Shown here in pieces: positions 1 through 5,349 of a stretch of DNA of 6,948 nt. The stretch is from Actinomycetales bacterium (lineage in GTDB: Bacteria; Actinomycetota; Actinomycetes; Actinomycetales; Dermabacteraceae): assembly GCA_012799425.1 (NCBI GenBank), contig JAAZLF010000011.1, forward strand, positions 1-6,948. Direction: 5' to 3'. A program made the translations under genes and the position numbers. The notes below the pieces were generated by a model. That model did not search any database and was not told where the DNA came from. It saw nothing but the letters and a program-made list of their open reading frames with translations. The stretch's first letter is position 1. Every line of letters begins with the position of its first letter.

Positions 1-360
1 CGCGTTGCCGGAGGTGTAGAGGCCGGCGAGCACGACCCTTTCGAGCCGCAGCTGGCGGTACTCGACCTCGGTGACGTCCTCGAGCTCGGTGGACAGGCCC
101 GCGACACGGCGCAGGGCCTGGCGGTCGGCGAGGTCGTACTGCTCGCCGTCGGTCTCGGAGTCGTACGTGATCGGGGAGACGGAGGCGTCGCCCCGTGCGA
201 GGATCCGCTCGGTCAAGGGGTCACGGCGCACGGCATCGGCGTGGGATGGGATCTCGGGGGTTTCCGCGCTGTTCGAGTGCTCCGCGGCCCCGGTCCCTCC
301 CGTGCGCTGCCCGTCGACGTCGTGGTCGGAATCGGGTTCGGGATGGAAAGCGATGGGCAC
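1..360 (-). CDS. hflX: GTPase HflX, N-terminal 120 residues (gene runs off the left edge)
   Basis: HflX is a ribosome-associated GTPase; family knowledge links it to splitting or rescue of stalled or stressed ribosomes. Only the N-terminal part is visible; the GTPase domain lies outside the window. Recognition rests on residues about 83-120, where LRRVAGLSTELEDVTEVEYR and RQLRLERVVLAGLYTSG match the conserved start of the HflX N-terminal domain. The GTG start at 358-360 is chosen because CTCCTC at 371-376 reads GAGGAG on this strand, 10 nt upstream, and there is no in-frame ATG. The first ~75 residues are acidic, rich in Asp, Glu, Ser, Pro and Gly, and look disordered. The gene is divergent from the methyltransferase at 516. 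In many actinobacteria hflX lies just downstream of miaA-dapF, as here once the methyltransferase is skipped. Identity is fairly sure; the exact start is likely but not proven. Confidence 0.88.
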   Translation of the reverse strand, partial: MPIAFHPEPDSDHDVDGQRTGGTGAAEHSNSAETPEIPSHADAVRRDPLTERILARGDASVSPITYDSETDGEQYDLADRQALRRVAGLSTELEDVTEVEYRQLRLERVVLAGLYTSGNA

Positions 361-370
361 GATCGGGGCA

Positions 371-376
371 CTCCTC
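371..376 (-). promoter_or_regulatory. Shine-Dalgarno sequence of hflX
   Basis: The minus strand reads GAGGAG here, 10 nt before the GTG at 360. This is the clearest Shine-Dalgarno sequence in the window and decides the hflX start. I see no convincing -35/-10 pair for hflX in the 155-bp spacer (361-515), so its promoter is unplaced. Confidence 0.6.
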
Positions 377-503
377 GGGTCGGTGGCTGGTGCTGTCTCC
401 ACAGTCCCACGTCCGCTCCCCGCGGTCGAGCGATTTTGCGCTGAGCGGAGCCGGTGTGCCCGCGCGGGCGGCGCACGAGTCGGCGGGAGTGCACCGCCCT
501 CCG

Positions 504-509
504 TATCCT
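504..509 (+). promoter_or_regulatory. Candidate -10 box for a leaderless methyltransferase mRNA
   Basis: TATCCT fits the actinobacterial TANNNT -10 pattern and ends 6 nt before the GTG at 516, so a transcript would begin at or next to the start codon. No Shine-Dalgarno sequence is present and the bases 17 nt upstream do not resemble TTGACA. The surrounding 10-mer CCGTATCCTG (501-510) recurs exactly upstream of miaB on the other strand. Confidence 0.45.
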
Positions 510-515
510 GCTGGG

Positions 516-1130
516 GTGGACGAGCACTACTTCACCCCTTCCCCCGCGACCGATGACCGACGCTTCCCGCTGCAGGTGCGCCTGGCAGGACGCGATCTCG
601 ATCTGGTCTCCAGCACGTCCGTCTTCAGCGGGCGCGGCCTGGACAGGGCGACCGCGGTGCTGCTGGCCCGGCTCGACGAGATCACCCCGCCGCCGCCGGG
701 CGCGACGATCCTGGACCTCGGCTGCGGCTGGGGTCCGATCGCCCTGACCGCGGCGATGCTGCATCCGGACGCCGAGGTCTGGGCGGTGGACGTCAGCTCC
801 CGTGCCCGGGAGCTCACGGCGGAGAACGCCCGCCGGGCAGGCGTGACGAACATCCGCGTGATCTCGCCCGAGGAGGTGCCGGCGAGCTTCTCACCGGACG
901 CGATCTGGTCCAACCCCCCGATCCGGATCGGGAAGCACGCGCTGCACGAGCTGCTGCTGGAGTGGACGGCGCGCCTGAGCTCTCAGGGCACGGCGGCCCT
1001 CGTGGTGGGGAAGAACCTGGGCGCCGATCCGCTGGCGCGCTGGCTCGGCGAGCAGCTGCCGCAGCGTGAAGTGGCGAAGGTCGCGAGCGCCAAGGGCTTC
1101 CGGATCCTCGAGGTGGGCCCCGAGCGCTGA
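516..1130 (+). CDS. Class I SAM-dependent methyltransferase, RsmC-like MTS domain, 204 aa
   Basis: This is a Rossmann-fold methyltransferase of the 'small' (MTS) type that forms the catalytic half of RsmC/RsmD-like rRNA guanine-N2 methyltransferases. Motif I is DLGCGWGPIA (residues 67-76), the acidic residue at the end of strand 2 is probably D92 in AVDVS, and motif IV is SNPPIR (132-137), the NPP type used for exocyclic amino groups. It is about half the length of E. coli RsmC and lacks the N-terminal pseudo-methyltransferase domain; residues 1-45 form a short cap including HYFTPSP and VFSGRGLD. The reading frame is open back to 195, but upstream residues are Arg/Ser/Gly-rich and unlike protein; homologous sequence begins at DEHYF, so the GTG at 516 is the start. 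It is an isolated plus-strand gene, divergent from hflX and convergent with dapF. The substrate cannot be told from sequence: 16S rRNA is suggested by the family, but other RNA is possible. Confidence 0.85.
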   Translation: MDEHYFTPSPATDDRRFPLQVRLAGRDLDLVSSTSVFSGRGLDRATAVLLARLDEITPPPPGATILDLGCGWGPIALTAAMLHPDAEVWAVDVSSRARELTAENARRAGVTNIRVISPEEVPASFSPDAIWSNPPIRIGKHALHELLLEWTARLSSQGTAALVVGKNLGADPLARWLGEQLPQREVAKVASAKGFRILEVGPER

Positions 1131-1131
1131 A

Positions 1132-1151
1132 CGGGCCGCGCAGCCGGCCCG
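1132..1151. terminator. GC-rich hairpin between convergent methyltransferase and dapF
   Basis: CGGGCCG (1132-1138) pairs perfectly with CGGCCCG (1145-1151) across a 6-nt loop, starting 2 nt after the methyltransferase stop codon and ending 11 nt from the dapF stop. There is no U-tract on either side, so it would be a non-canonical bidirectional terminator or only an mRNA end-protecting stem. Confidence 0.45.
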
Positions 1152-1162
1152 CTCCCGCGTTG

Positions 1163-2011
1163 TCAGACCAGGGTGGCTCCGTCAGCCACCAGCTGGGCAG
1201 GCCCGGTGAGAGTGACGTCGCCGTCGGCTGTCCACCCGACCTCCAGGCGTCCGCCGGGGACATCGACTGTCCACGGACGGCGGGAGACGTCCCCCGCACG
1301 GTGCGCGGCGGCCACCGCGACCGCGGCCACGCCGGTGCCGCAGGAGCGTGTCTCCCCCACTCCCCGCTCATGGACCCGCATCGCCACGTGCCTCGGCCCG
1401 CGCTCGCTGACCAGTTCGATGTTCGCGCCGCCGACCGGCTCGGGATCCAGCGCGGGGCGCTGCACGAGATCGAGATCCTCGAGCCCGGTGTCCGATGGGA
1501 GGAACGCCACCGCGTGGGGGTTGCCCATGTCGACGTCGGTGACAGCGAGCCGATGCCCGGCGATCTGCACGCTGCGCAGGCCGTGCCGGGTGTGGGAGGC
1601 ACCCATCCCCACACGCACGCTCCAGAACCCTCCCGCGGAATCCGGACGCTCGAGGATCTCGACGGCGCGCACACCGGCGCGGGTGAGCACCTTGAAGTGG
1701 TCGTCGGCGACGTGGCCGGCGCGCTGCAGGTGCGCGGCCAGCACCCGCACCCCGTTCCCGCACATCTCGGCGATCGATCCGTCGGCGTTGCGGTAGTCCA
1801 TGAACCATTCGGGCGCGTCATCCGGCATCCGGATGCCGGCTGCGCGGGAGCGGACGGCGCGGATCACCCCGTCGCCACCGAGGCCTGCGCGACGGTCGGC
1901 GAGCCGCGCGATGTCCGGGGCCTCGAGCGTGAGGGCGCCGTCGGGGTCATCGATCACCACGAAGTCGTTCTCGGTCCCGTGGCCCTTGGTGAAGGCGATG
2001 CGCTCGTCCAT
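1163..2011 (-). CDS. dapF: Diaminopimelate epimerase DapF, 282 aa
   Basis: DapF interconverts LL- and meso-diaminopimelate in the cytoplasm without a cofactor, the step before DAP decarboxylase in lysine synthesis and the source of meso-DAP for peptidoglycan. The two-base catalytic cysteines are visible: C84 in EMCGNGVRV and C224 in SCGTG. Other family signatures are FTKGHGTENDF (7-17), GGDG (45-48), GNPHAV (163-168) and the E216/E220 region before the second cysteine. The length is normal and both mirror-image halves are complete. M1 is supported because FTKGHG normally starts within about ten residues of the N-terminus. Only 9 nt separate the start from the miaA stop, so the two are probably cotranscribed. 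The only purine-rich stretch, AGGGA, abuts the ATG with no spacing, so Shine-Dalgarno initiation looks poor; coupling or a leaderless internal transcript could explain it. Function is confident. Confidence 0.97.
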   Translation of the reverse strand: MDERIAFTKGHGTENDFVVIDDPDGALTLEAPDIARLADRRAGLGGDGVIRAVRSRAAGIRMPDDAPEWFMDYRNADGSIAEMCGNGVRVLAAHLQRAGHVADDHFKVLTRAGVRAVEILERPDSAGGFWSVRVGMGASHTRHGLRSVQIAGHRLAVTDVDMGNPHAVAFLPSDTGLEDLDLVQRPALDPEPVGGANIELVSERGPRHVAMRVHERGVGETRSCGTGVAAVAVAAAHRAGDVSRRPWTVDVPGGRLEVGWTADGDVTLTGPAQLVADGATLV

Positions 2012-2017
2012 TCCCTG

Positions 2018-2023
2018 AGCCTA
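2018..2023 (-). promoter_or_regulatory. Possible -10 box for a leaderless dapF transcript, overlapping the miaA stop
   Basis: The minus strand reads TAGGCT, a TANNNT hexamer ending 6 nt before the dapF ATG; its first three bases are the miaA stop codon. The geometry equals that of the methyltransferase start. No -35-like sequence is seen, and chance occurrence is quite possible because miaA needs a stop codon here anyway. Confidence 0.25.
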
Positions 2024-2998
2024 AGGCCGCGTGCTCCGCGGCATCGCAGGGAGGCCCCCTACCCGAGCCAGGGCTTCCGCGAGCAGCGCCTCACCGGCGG
2101 CATCGAGCCAGTGCACCCTGAGATCGCGCCGGAACCAGGTGTCCTGCTTCCGCACCAGGCGCCTGGTGCCCACGATCGTCGCCTCGATCGCCTGCGCACA
2201 GCTCATCGTGCCGTCCAGGACCGCGAGCCCCTGTTCGTACCCGATCGCTCTGCGAGCAGTCAGGCCGCGGTCGAGCCCCCGAACTCGGAGGTTTCGGATC
2301 TCGTCCAGCAGGCCCTGATCGACCATGCGATGCACCCTCTCAGCGATGCGCTCGTGCAGCTGGGGACGCTCCAGACGCAGACCCAGCTGGATGGTGCGGG
2401 GGTCGACGTGAACGGGACGTGGGAGGAAGGCGGTGAAGGGCCGCCCGGTGAGCTCGCCCACCTCGAGCGCTCGGACGATGCGTCGGGCGTCGTGCTCCCC
2501 GATGGTGCGTGCTGCTTCGGGATCGTTCGCCGCGAGCTCGCGGTGCAGCGCCGTGGGCCCCTCCTCGATCACGCGGGTCTCGAGCCGGGCACGGACGGCG
2601 GGGTCCGTGGGCGGGAACTCGATGTCGTCCAGTGCGGCGCGGACGTACAGCCCGGAGCCGCCGACCATGATCGGCACCCGGCCCCGCTCGCGGATCGCAG
2701 CGATCACTGCGCGGGCATCCCGCTGGTACGCCGAGACGCTCGCCTCCTCGGTGACCTCGAGGACGTCCAGCAGGTGGTGCGGGATGCCGGACCTCTCCTG
2801 CGCGGTGACCTTCGCCGTGCCGATGTCCATCCCGCGGTACAGCTGCAGCGCATCAGCATTGATGACTTCGCCGTCGAGCCGCTGCGCGAGCCTGACCGCC
2901 AGATCGGACTTTCCGGTGGCGGTGGCGCCGACCACTGCGATCAGCGGTGCTCCGGAGGGGCTGGCGGCTGTCCCGGAGCGACGGGAGGTGGCGTCCAT
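2021..2998 (-). CDS. miaA: tRNA dimethylallyltransferase MiaA, 325 aa
   Basis: MiaA transfers the dimethylallyl group of DMAPP to N6 of A37 in tRNAs reading codons that begin with U, giving i6A, the substrate of MiaB. Visible signatures in order: P-loop GATATGKS (24-31); the DMAPP/tRNA-binding stretch NADALQLYRGMDIGTAK (47-63); PHHLLDV (73-79); GGSGLYVRA (113-121); ARRIVRALEV (171-180); and RKQDTWFRRD (283-292) near the C-terminus. The protein is complete. The frame is open upstream to 3100, with ATGs at 3098, 3005 and 2996. I chose the ATG at 2996-2998 because a -35/-10 pair places the transcript start right at it and the ATG at 3005-3007 overlaps the -10 hexamer. The alternative start adds only three residues. 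It is first in a probable miaA-dapF operon and divergent from the YbjN gene. A Ser/Ala/Gly-rich lead of about 17 residues precedes the P-loop strand. Confidence 0.95.
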   Translation of the reverse strand: MDATSRRSGTAASPSGAPLIAVVGATATGKSDLAVRLAQRLDGEVINADALQLYRGMDIGTAKVTAQERSGIPHHLLDVLEVTEEASVSAYQRDARAVIAAIRERGRVPIMVGGSGLYVRAALDDIEFPPTDPAVRARLETRVIEEGPTALHRELAANDPEAARTIGEHDARRIVRALEVGELTGRPFTAFLPRPVHVDPRTIQLGLRLERPQLHERIAERVHRMVDQGLLDEIRNLRVRGLDRGLTARRAIGYEQGLAVLDGTMSCAQAIEATIVGTRRLVRKQDTWFRRDLRVHWLDAAGEALLAEALARVGGLPAMPRSTRP

Positions 2999-3005
2999 GA
3001 CAGGC

Positions 3006-3034
3006 ATGGTATCCAGGCGCCCGACGAAGGTCAG
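3006..3034 (-). promoter_or_regulatory. Promoter of miaA, predicted leaderless
   Basis: On the minus strand CTGACC (3029-3034) resembles the -35 consensus TTGACA at four of six positions, followed by a 17-nt spacer and TACCAT (3006-3011), a TANNNT -10 that matches TATAAT at four of six positions. Seven bases later comes the ATG at 2998, so the expected first nucleotide is the A of that ATG or the base before it. No Shine-Dalgarno sequence is present. It is the only promoter here with both elements at ideal spacing. Confidence 0.55.
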
Positions 3035-3077
3035 CGGGATCACGACGAATGGACGGACCGTTCCCGGGCAGAGGGAG

Positions 3078-3113
3078 TAGGGTGATCGGCGATCCGGCAC
3101 CTCGGATCACCCT
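3078..3113 (+). promoter_or_regulatory. Candidate -10 box and overlapping inverted repeat before the YbjN gene
   Basis: TAGGGT (3078-3083) is a TANNNT hexamer that would start a transcript near 3090 with a ~55-nt leader; the -35 region is not recognisable. Overlapping it, AGGGTGATC (3079-3087) and GATCACCCT (3105-3113) form a perfect 9-bp inverted repeat with a 17-nt centre. Nested in the centre, GATCCG (3091-3096) and CGGATC (3103-3108) form a 6-bp hairpin with a 6-nt loop that excludes the outer pairing. It could be a repressor operator over the -10 box or a structure at the 5' end of the mRNA; the sequence does not decide. Confidence 0.4.
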
Positions 3114-3134
3114 GCATCCCTACATCGAACGCCC

Positions 3135-3138
3135 GAGG
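3135..3138 (+). promoter_or_regulatory. Shine-Dalgarno sequence of the YbjN-domain gene
   Basis: GAGG lies 6 nt before the GTG at 3145 and supports that start over the in-frame ATG at 3175, which has no purine-rich sequence ahead of it. Confidence 0.5.
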
Positions 3139-3144
3139 TTGGAA

Positions 3145-3636
3145 GTGACTGCTCCGAACGAGTCCCCTGTCCAGATGGACACGGACTCTGCTGATCGCCT
3201 GGTTCCCCTGTCCCTGTCACGGGTCGAGGAGAGCCTCACCCGTCACGGCTATGCATTCGTCGAGGACGATGAGCACCCCGATATCGTGCGTGCCCGCTTC
3301 GACGACTACCGGTTCCAGTTCATGATCTCCGGCGACGAGCACGGTGTGCTGCAGACCCGTGGCCGGTGGAACCACTCGGTGGACGTCTCCCGCAAGGTGG
3401 AGATGGTCAAGCTCTGCAACGAGTGGAACATGAACCGCATCTGGCCCAAGGTCTACGTGCGCCGCGAATCCGAGGGCCTGCTTGGCCTGTACGGAGAGCT
3501 CGCCGCGGACTTCCGCGCCGGTGCGCTGGACTCCCAGATCGACAACGCCATCCAGTGCGGGCTCAGCACCGTGATCGCGTTCTTCCACAGCCTCGAAGAG
3601 CGGCTGGGCCCCGAGCTCGACGACCTCGACACCTGA
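3145..3636 (+). CDS. YbjN-domain protein of unknown function, 163 aa
   Basis: The protein matches the pattern of the YbjN family (putative bacterial sensory transduction regulator), a fold related to type III secretion chaperones; its biochemical role is not established. Residues ~21-155 form the domain: an N-terminal helix (SLSRVEESLTRHGY), a beta-rich segment with DDYRFQFMISG (54-64), then KLCNEWNMNRIWPKVYVRRE (89-108), the most recognisable part, and a C-terminal helix ending HSLEERLG. There is no signal peptide, membrane segment or catalytic motif, so it is probably cytosolic. The first 20 residues and the acidic tail (ELDDLDT) look flexible. The frame is open to an ATG at 3049, but the start is placed at GTG 3145 because of its Shine-Dalgarno spacing; translated sequence upstream is implausible. 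GTG 3082 also has a purine-rich lead but overlaps the candidate -10 box. It is alone on its strand, between divergent miaA and convergent miaB, and need not be linked to tRNA modification. Confidence 0.8.
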   Translation: MTAPNESPVQMDTDSADRLVPLSLSRVEESLTRHGYAFVEDDEHPDIVRARFDDYRFQFMISGDEHGVLQTRGRWNHSVDVSRKVEMVKLCNEWNMNRIWPKVYVRRESEGLLGLYGELAADFRAGALDSQIDNAIQCGLSTVIAFFHSLEERLGPELDDLDT

Positions 3637-3643
3637 CAGCTGC

Positions 3644-3657
3644 CGGGCTCATGCCCG
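3644..3657. terminator. Small hairpin just after the YbjN gene
   Basis: CGGGC (3644-3648) and GCCCG (3653-3657) form a 5-bp stem with a TCAT loop, beginning 7 nt after the stop codon. It stands directly before the larger hairpin at 3662 and may act with it. Confidence 0.3.
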
Positions 3658-3661
3658 ATGA

Positions 3662-3700
3662 CGCAGGAGGCCGGTACCCCGAGGGTGCCGGCCTCCTGCG
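3662..3700. terminator. Strong bidirectional hairpin between YbjN gene and miaB
   Basis: CGCAGGAGGCCGG (3662-3674) pairs perfectly with CCGGCCTCCTGCG (3688-3700). The inner TACCC (3675-3679) pairs with GGGTG (3683-3687) with one T-G wobble, leaving a 3-nt CGA loop: about 18 continuous base pairs. It lies between the stop codons of two convergent genes. Neither strand has a U-tract, as is common for actinobacterial stem-type terminators. CAGGAG at 3708-3713 offers an alternative partner for CTCCTG at 3693-3698. Confidence 0.75.
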
Positions 3701-3713
3701 CGTCCGACAGGAG

Positions 3714-5303
3714 TCAGGGGCGCCGCAGCCCCGGCATCCCGAGAGTCACCGGGCCGGCCGGGGCACCGCCCCCGGTCCCGCACGAGCCACCGGGCGCTGT
3801 CCCCACGATGTCCGCCTCCCAGGCGTCACCGGAGCGGGTGCGGCGCACGGAGAACAGGCCCTCGCGGGCGTCCGCGCCGTGCAGCGCACTGTCCGCGACC
3901 AGGTAGAACGGGGCGGCATGGGTCACGCGTGCGGTCACCACGTCACCGGGCCGGGGCCGCTCCGACCCCGGCAGGTCCTGGGGCAGTGAGAAGTGCACCA
4001 GCCGGTGGTCACGGGCACGGCCCGAGAGCCTCTGTGCACCGCCGTCGCCGCCCTCCCCCTCGGCGACGAGGATCTCGACGGCGCGGCCCTCGAGCGCGCG
4101 GTTCTCTTCGTGGGAGATGCGGTCCTGCAGCGCGGTCAGGCGCTCGAAGCGCTCCTGGACCACCTCCTTGGGGATCTGGTCCGCCATGGTCGCCGCCGGG
4201 GTGCCGGGCCGGATCGAGTACTGGAAGGTGAAGGCGCTGGAGAAGCGGGAGGCCTCGACCACCTCGAGGGTGCGCTGGAAGTCCTCCTCGGTCTCGCCGG
4301 GGAAGCCGACGATGATGTCCGTGGTGATCGCCGCGTCGGGGATCTGCGCTCGCACCTTGTCCAGGATGCCGAGGAACTTCTTGGAGCGGTAGGAGCGCTT
4401 CATCCGGCGCAGCACGTCATCGGAGCCGGACTGCAGCGGCATGTGCAGCTGGGGCATCACGTTCGGCGTCTGCGCCATCGCGTCGATCACGTCCTCGGTG
4501 AACATCGCCGGGTGCGGGGAGGTGAAGCGCACCCTTTCGAGCCCCTCGACGTCCCCACAGGCGCGCAGCAGCTTCGCGAACGCGCCGCGGTCGCCGAACT
4601 CGACCCCGTAGGAGTTCACGTTCTGGCCCAGCAGCGTCACCTCGAGCGCGCCGGAGTCGACCACGTCACGCACCTCGGCCAGGACGTCCCCGGGACGGCG
4701 ATCCTTCTCCTTGCCGCGCAGGGAGGGCACGATGCAGAAGGTGCAGGTGTTGTTGCAGCCCACCGAGATCGAGACCCAGGCGGCGTACGAGGATTCGCGC
4801 CGGGTGGGAAGCGTCGAGGGGAACACCTCGAGCGATTCGAGGATCTCGACCTGCGCTTCGGCGTTGTGGCGGGCACGGTCCAGCAGGACGGGCAGGGAGC
4901 CGATGTTGTGAGTGCCGAAGACCACGTCGACCCAGGGGGCGCGTTCGACGATGGCCGCCCGGTCCTTCTGGGCGAGGCAGCCCCCGACAGCGATCTGCAT
5001 GCCGGGATTCGCGTCCTTGCCGGGGCGCAGCGAGCCGAGGGTCCCGTACAGCTTCTTGTCGGCGTTCTCCCGGACCGCGCAGGTGTTGAACACGACGATG
5101 TCGACCTCGCCCTTGCGGGGGTCGGCGCCCTCGATCGCCGGCACGTATCCGGAGCTCTCGAGCATGCCGGTCAGGCGCTCGGAGTCGTGCACGTTCATCT
5201 GGCACCCGAAGGTGCGCACCTGGTAGGTCGCCCGCGGCAGAGCCGCCCCGTGGGGCTCGGCGAGGTGCGGGTGGATGCTCGGGGTGGAGGTGCTCAGCGA
5301 CAT
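3714..5303 (-). CDS. miaB: tRNA-2-methylthio-N6-dimethylallyladenosine synthase MiaB, 529 aa
   Basis: MiaB is a radical-SAM methylthiotransferase that adds the 2-methylthio group to i6A37, the product of MiaA. Domains in order: an N-terminal MTTase domain with three cluster cysteines, C34 (TFGCQMN), C75 (NTCAVREN) and C109 (GGCLAQ); the radical-SAM core with C183, C187 and C190 in GCNNTCTFC, then RGKEKDR (196-202), [10 protein letters not shown] (224-233), HMPLQSGSD (287-295) and [10 protein letters not shown] (329-338); and a TRAM RNA-binding domain around 405-470. All six cluster cysteines are present, so it should be active. It has a 24-residue N-terminal lead and a long Gly-rich C-terminal tail (~472-529). 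The ATG at 5303 is the start; no Shine-Dalgarno sequence is visible, but a -10-like box lies 9 nt upstream. recX ends 51 bp upstream on the same strand, with a hairpin between, so miaB probably has its own promoter. RimO is excluded by the MiaB-type signature sequences. Confidence 0.95.
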   Translation of the reverse strand: MSLSTSTPSIHPHLAEPHGAALPRATYQVRTFGCQMNVHDSERLTGMLESSGYVPAIEGADPRKGEVDIVVFNTCAVRENADKKLYGTLGSLRPGKDANPGMQIAVGGCLAQKDRAAIVERAPWVDVVFGTHNIGSLPVLLDRARHNAEAQVEILESLEVFPSTLPTRRESSYAAWVSISVGCNNTCTFCIVPSLRGKEKDRRPGDVLAEVRDVVDSGALEVTLLGQNVNSYGVEFGDRGAFAKLLRACGDVEGLERVRFTSPHPAMFTEDVIDAMAQTPNVMPQLHMPLQSGSDDVLRRMKRSYRSKKFLGILDKVRAQIPDAAITTDIIVGFPGETEEDFQRTLEVVEASRFSSAFTFQYSIRPGTPAATMADQIPKEVVQERFERLTALQDRISHEENRALEGRAVEILVAEGEGGDGGAQRLSGRARDHRLVHFSLPQDLPGSERPRPGDVVTARVTHAAPFYLVADSALHGADAREGLFSVRRTRSGDAWEADIVGTAPGGSCGTGGGAPAGPVTLGMPGLRRP

Positions 5304-5312
5304 AGTGCGTTC

Positions 5313-5318
5313 AGGATA
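5313..5318 (-). promoter_or_regulatory. Candidate -10 box of miaB, nearly leaderless
   Basis: The minus strand reads TATCCT, ending 9 nt before the miaB ATG, which predicts a leader of only about 2-3 nt. It is part of the same CCGTATCCTG 10-mer seen before the methyltransferase. It is flanked symmetrically by GTGCG (5305-5309) and CGCAC (5322-5326). No clear -35 is seen. Confidence 0.42.
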
Positions 5319-5330
5319 CGGCGCACGGGA

Positions 5331-5349
5331 TGCGGGGCGGCTCCCCGCA
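5331..5349 (-). terminator. Hairpin downstream of recX, ahead of the miaB promoter
   Basis: TGCGGGG and CCCCGCA form a perfect 7-bp stem with a 5-nt loop (5338-5342), starting 5 nt after the recX stop. No U-tract follows. It could end or weaken recA-recX transcription before miaB, or protect the mRNA 3' end. Confidence 0.42.

Noticed and set aside
458..469. A perfect 12-bp palindrome, GCCCGCGCGGGC, in the hflX/methyltransferase spacer
   Set aside because: It is entirely G and C in a very GC-rich background, has no second copy and no relation to a promoter element I can place; chance is adequate.
195..515. An N-terminal extension of the methyltransferase back to the ATG at 195
   Set aside because: This stretch lies over hflX and the divergent spacer, its translation is Arg/Gly/Ser-rich with no family resemblance, and methyltransferase homology begins right after the GTG at 516.
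814..1821. A 335-codon minus-strand frame crossing the methyltransferase and dapF
   Set aside because: It overlaps dapF in another frame and the methyltransferase in antisense; the Arg/Ser/Pro-rich sequence is typical of out-of-frame GC-rich DNA.
1160..3085. A 641-codon open frame on the plus strand opposite dapF and miaA
   Set aside because: It is antisense to two clearly real enzymes, and its His/Asp/Gly/Val-rich translation resembles no protein family. Long antisense frames are expected in high-GC coding DNA with strong third-position bias.
3125..3142. A possible LexA (SOS) box, TCGAAC followed by GGTTGGA
   Set aside because: The actinobacterial box needs TCGAAC-N4-GTTCGA or close to it; spacing and second half do not fit.
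3049..3144. An N-terminal extension of the YbjN protein from ATG 3049 or GTG 3082
   Set aside because: GTG 3082 has purines ahead of it, but it overlaps the candidate -10 box and the inverted repeat, and the translation to 3144 looks non-coding. GTG 3145 has a GAGG at correct spacing.
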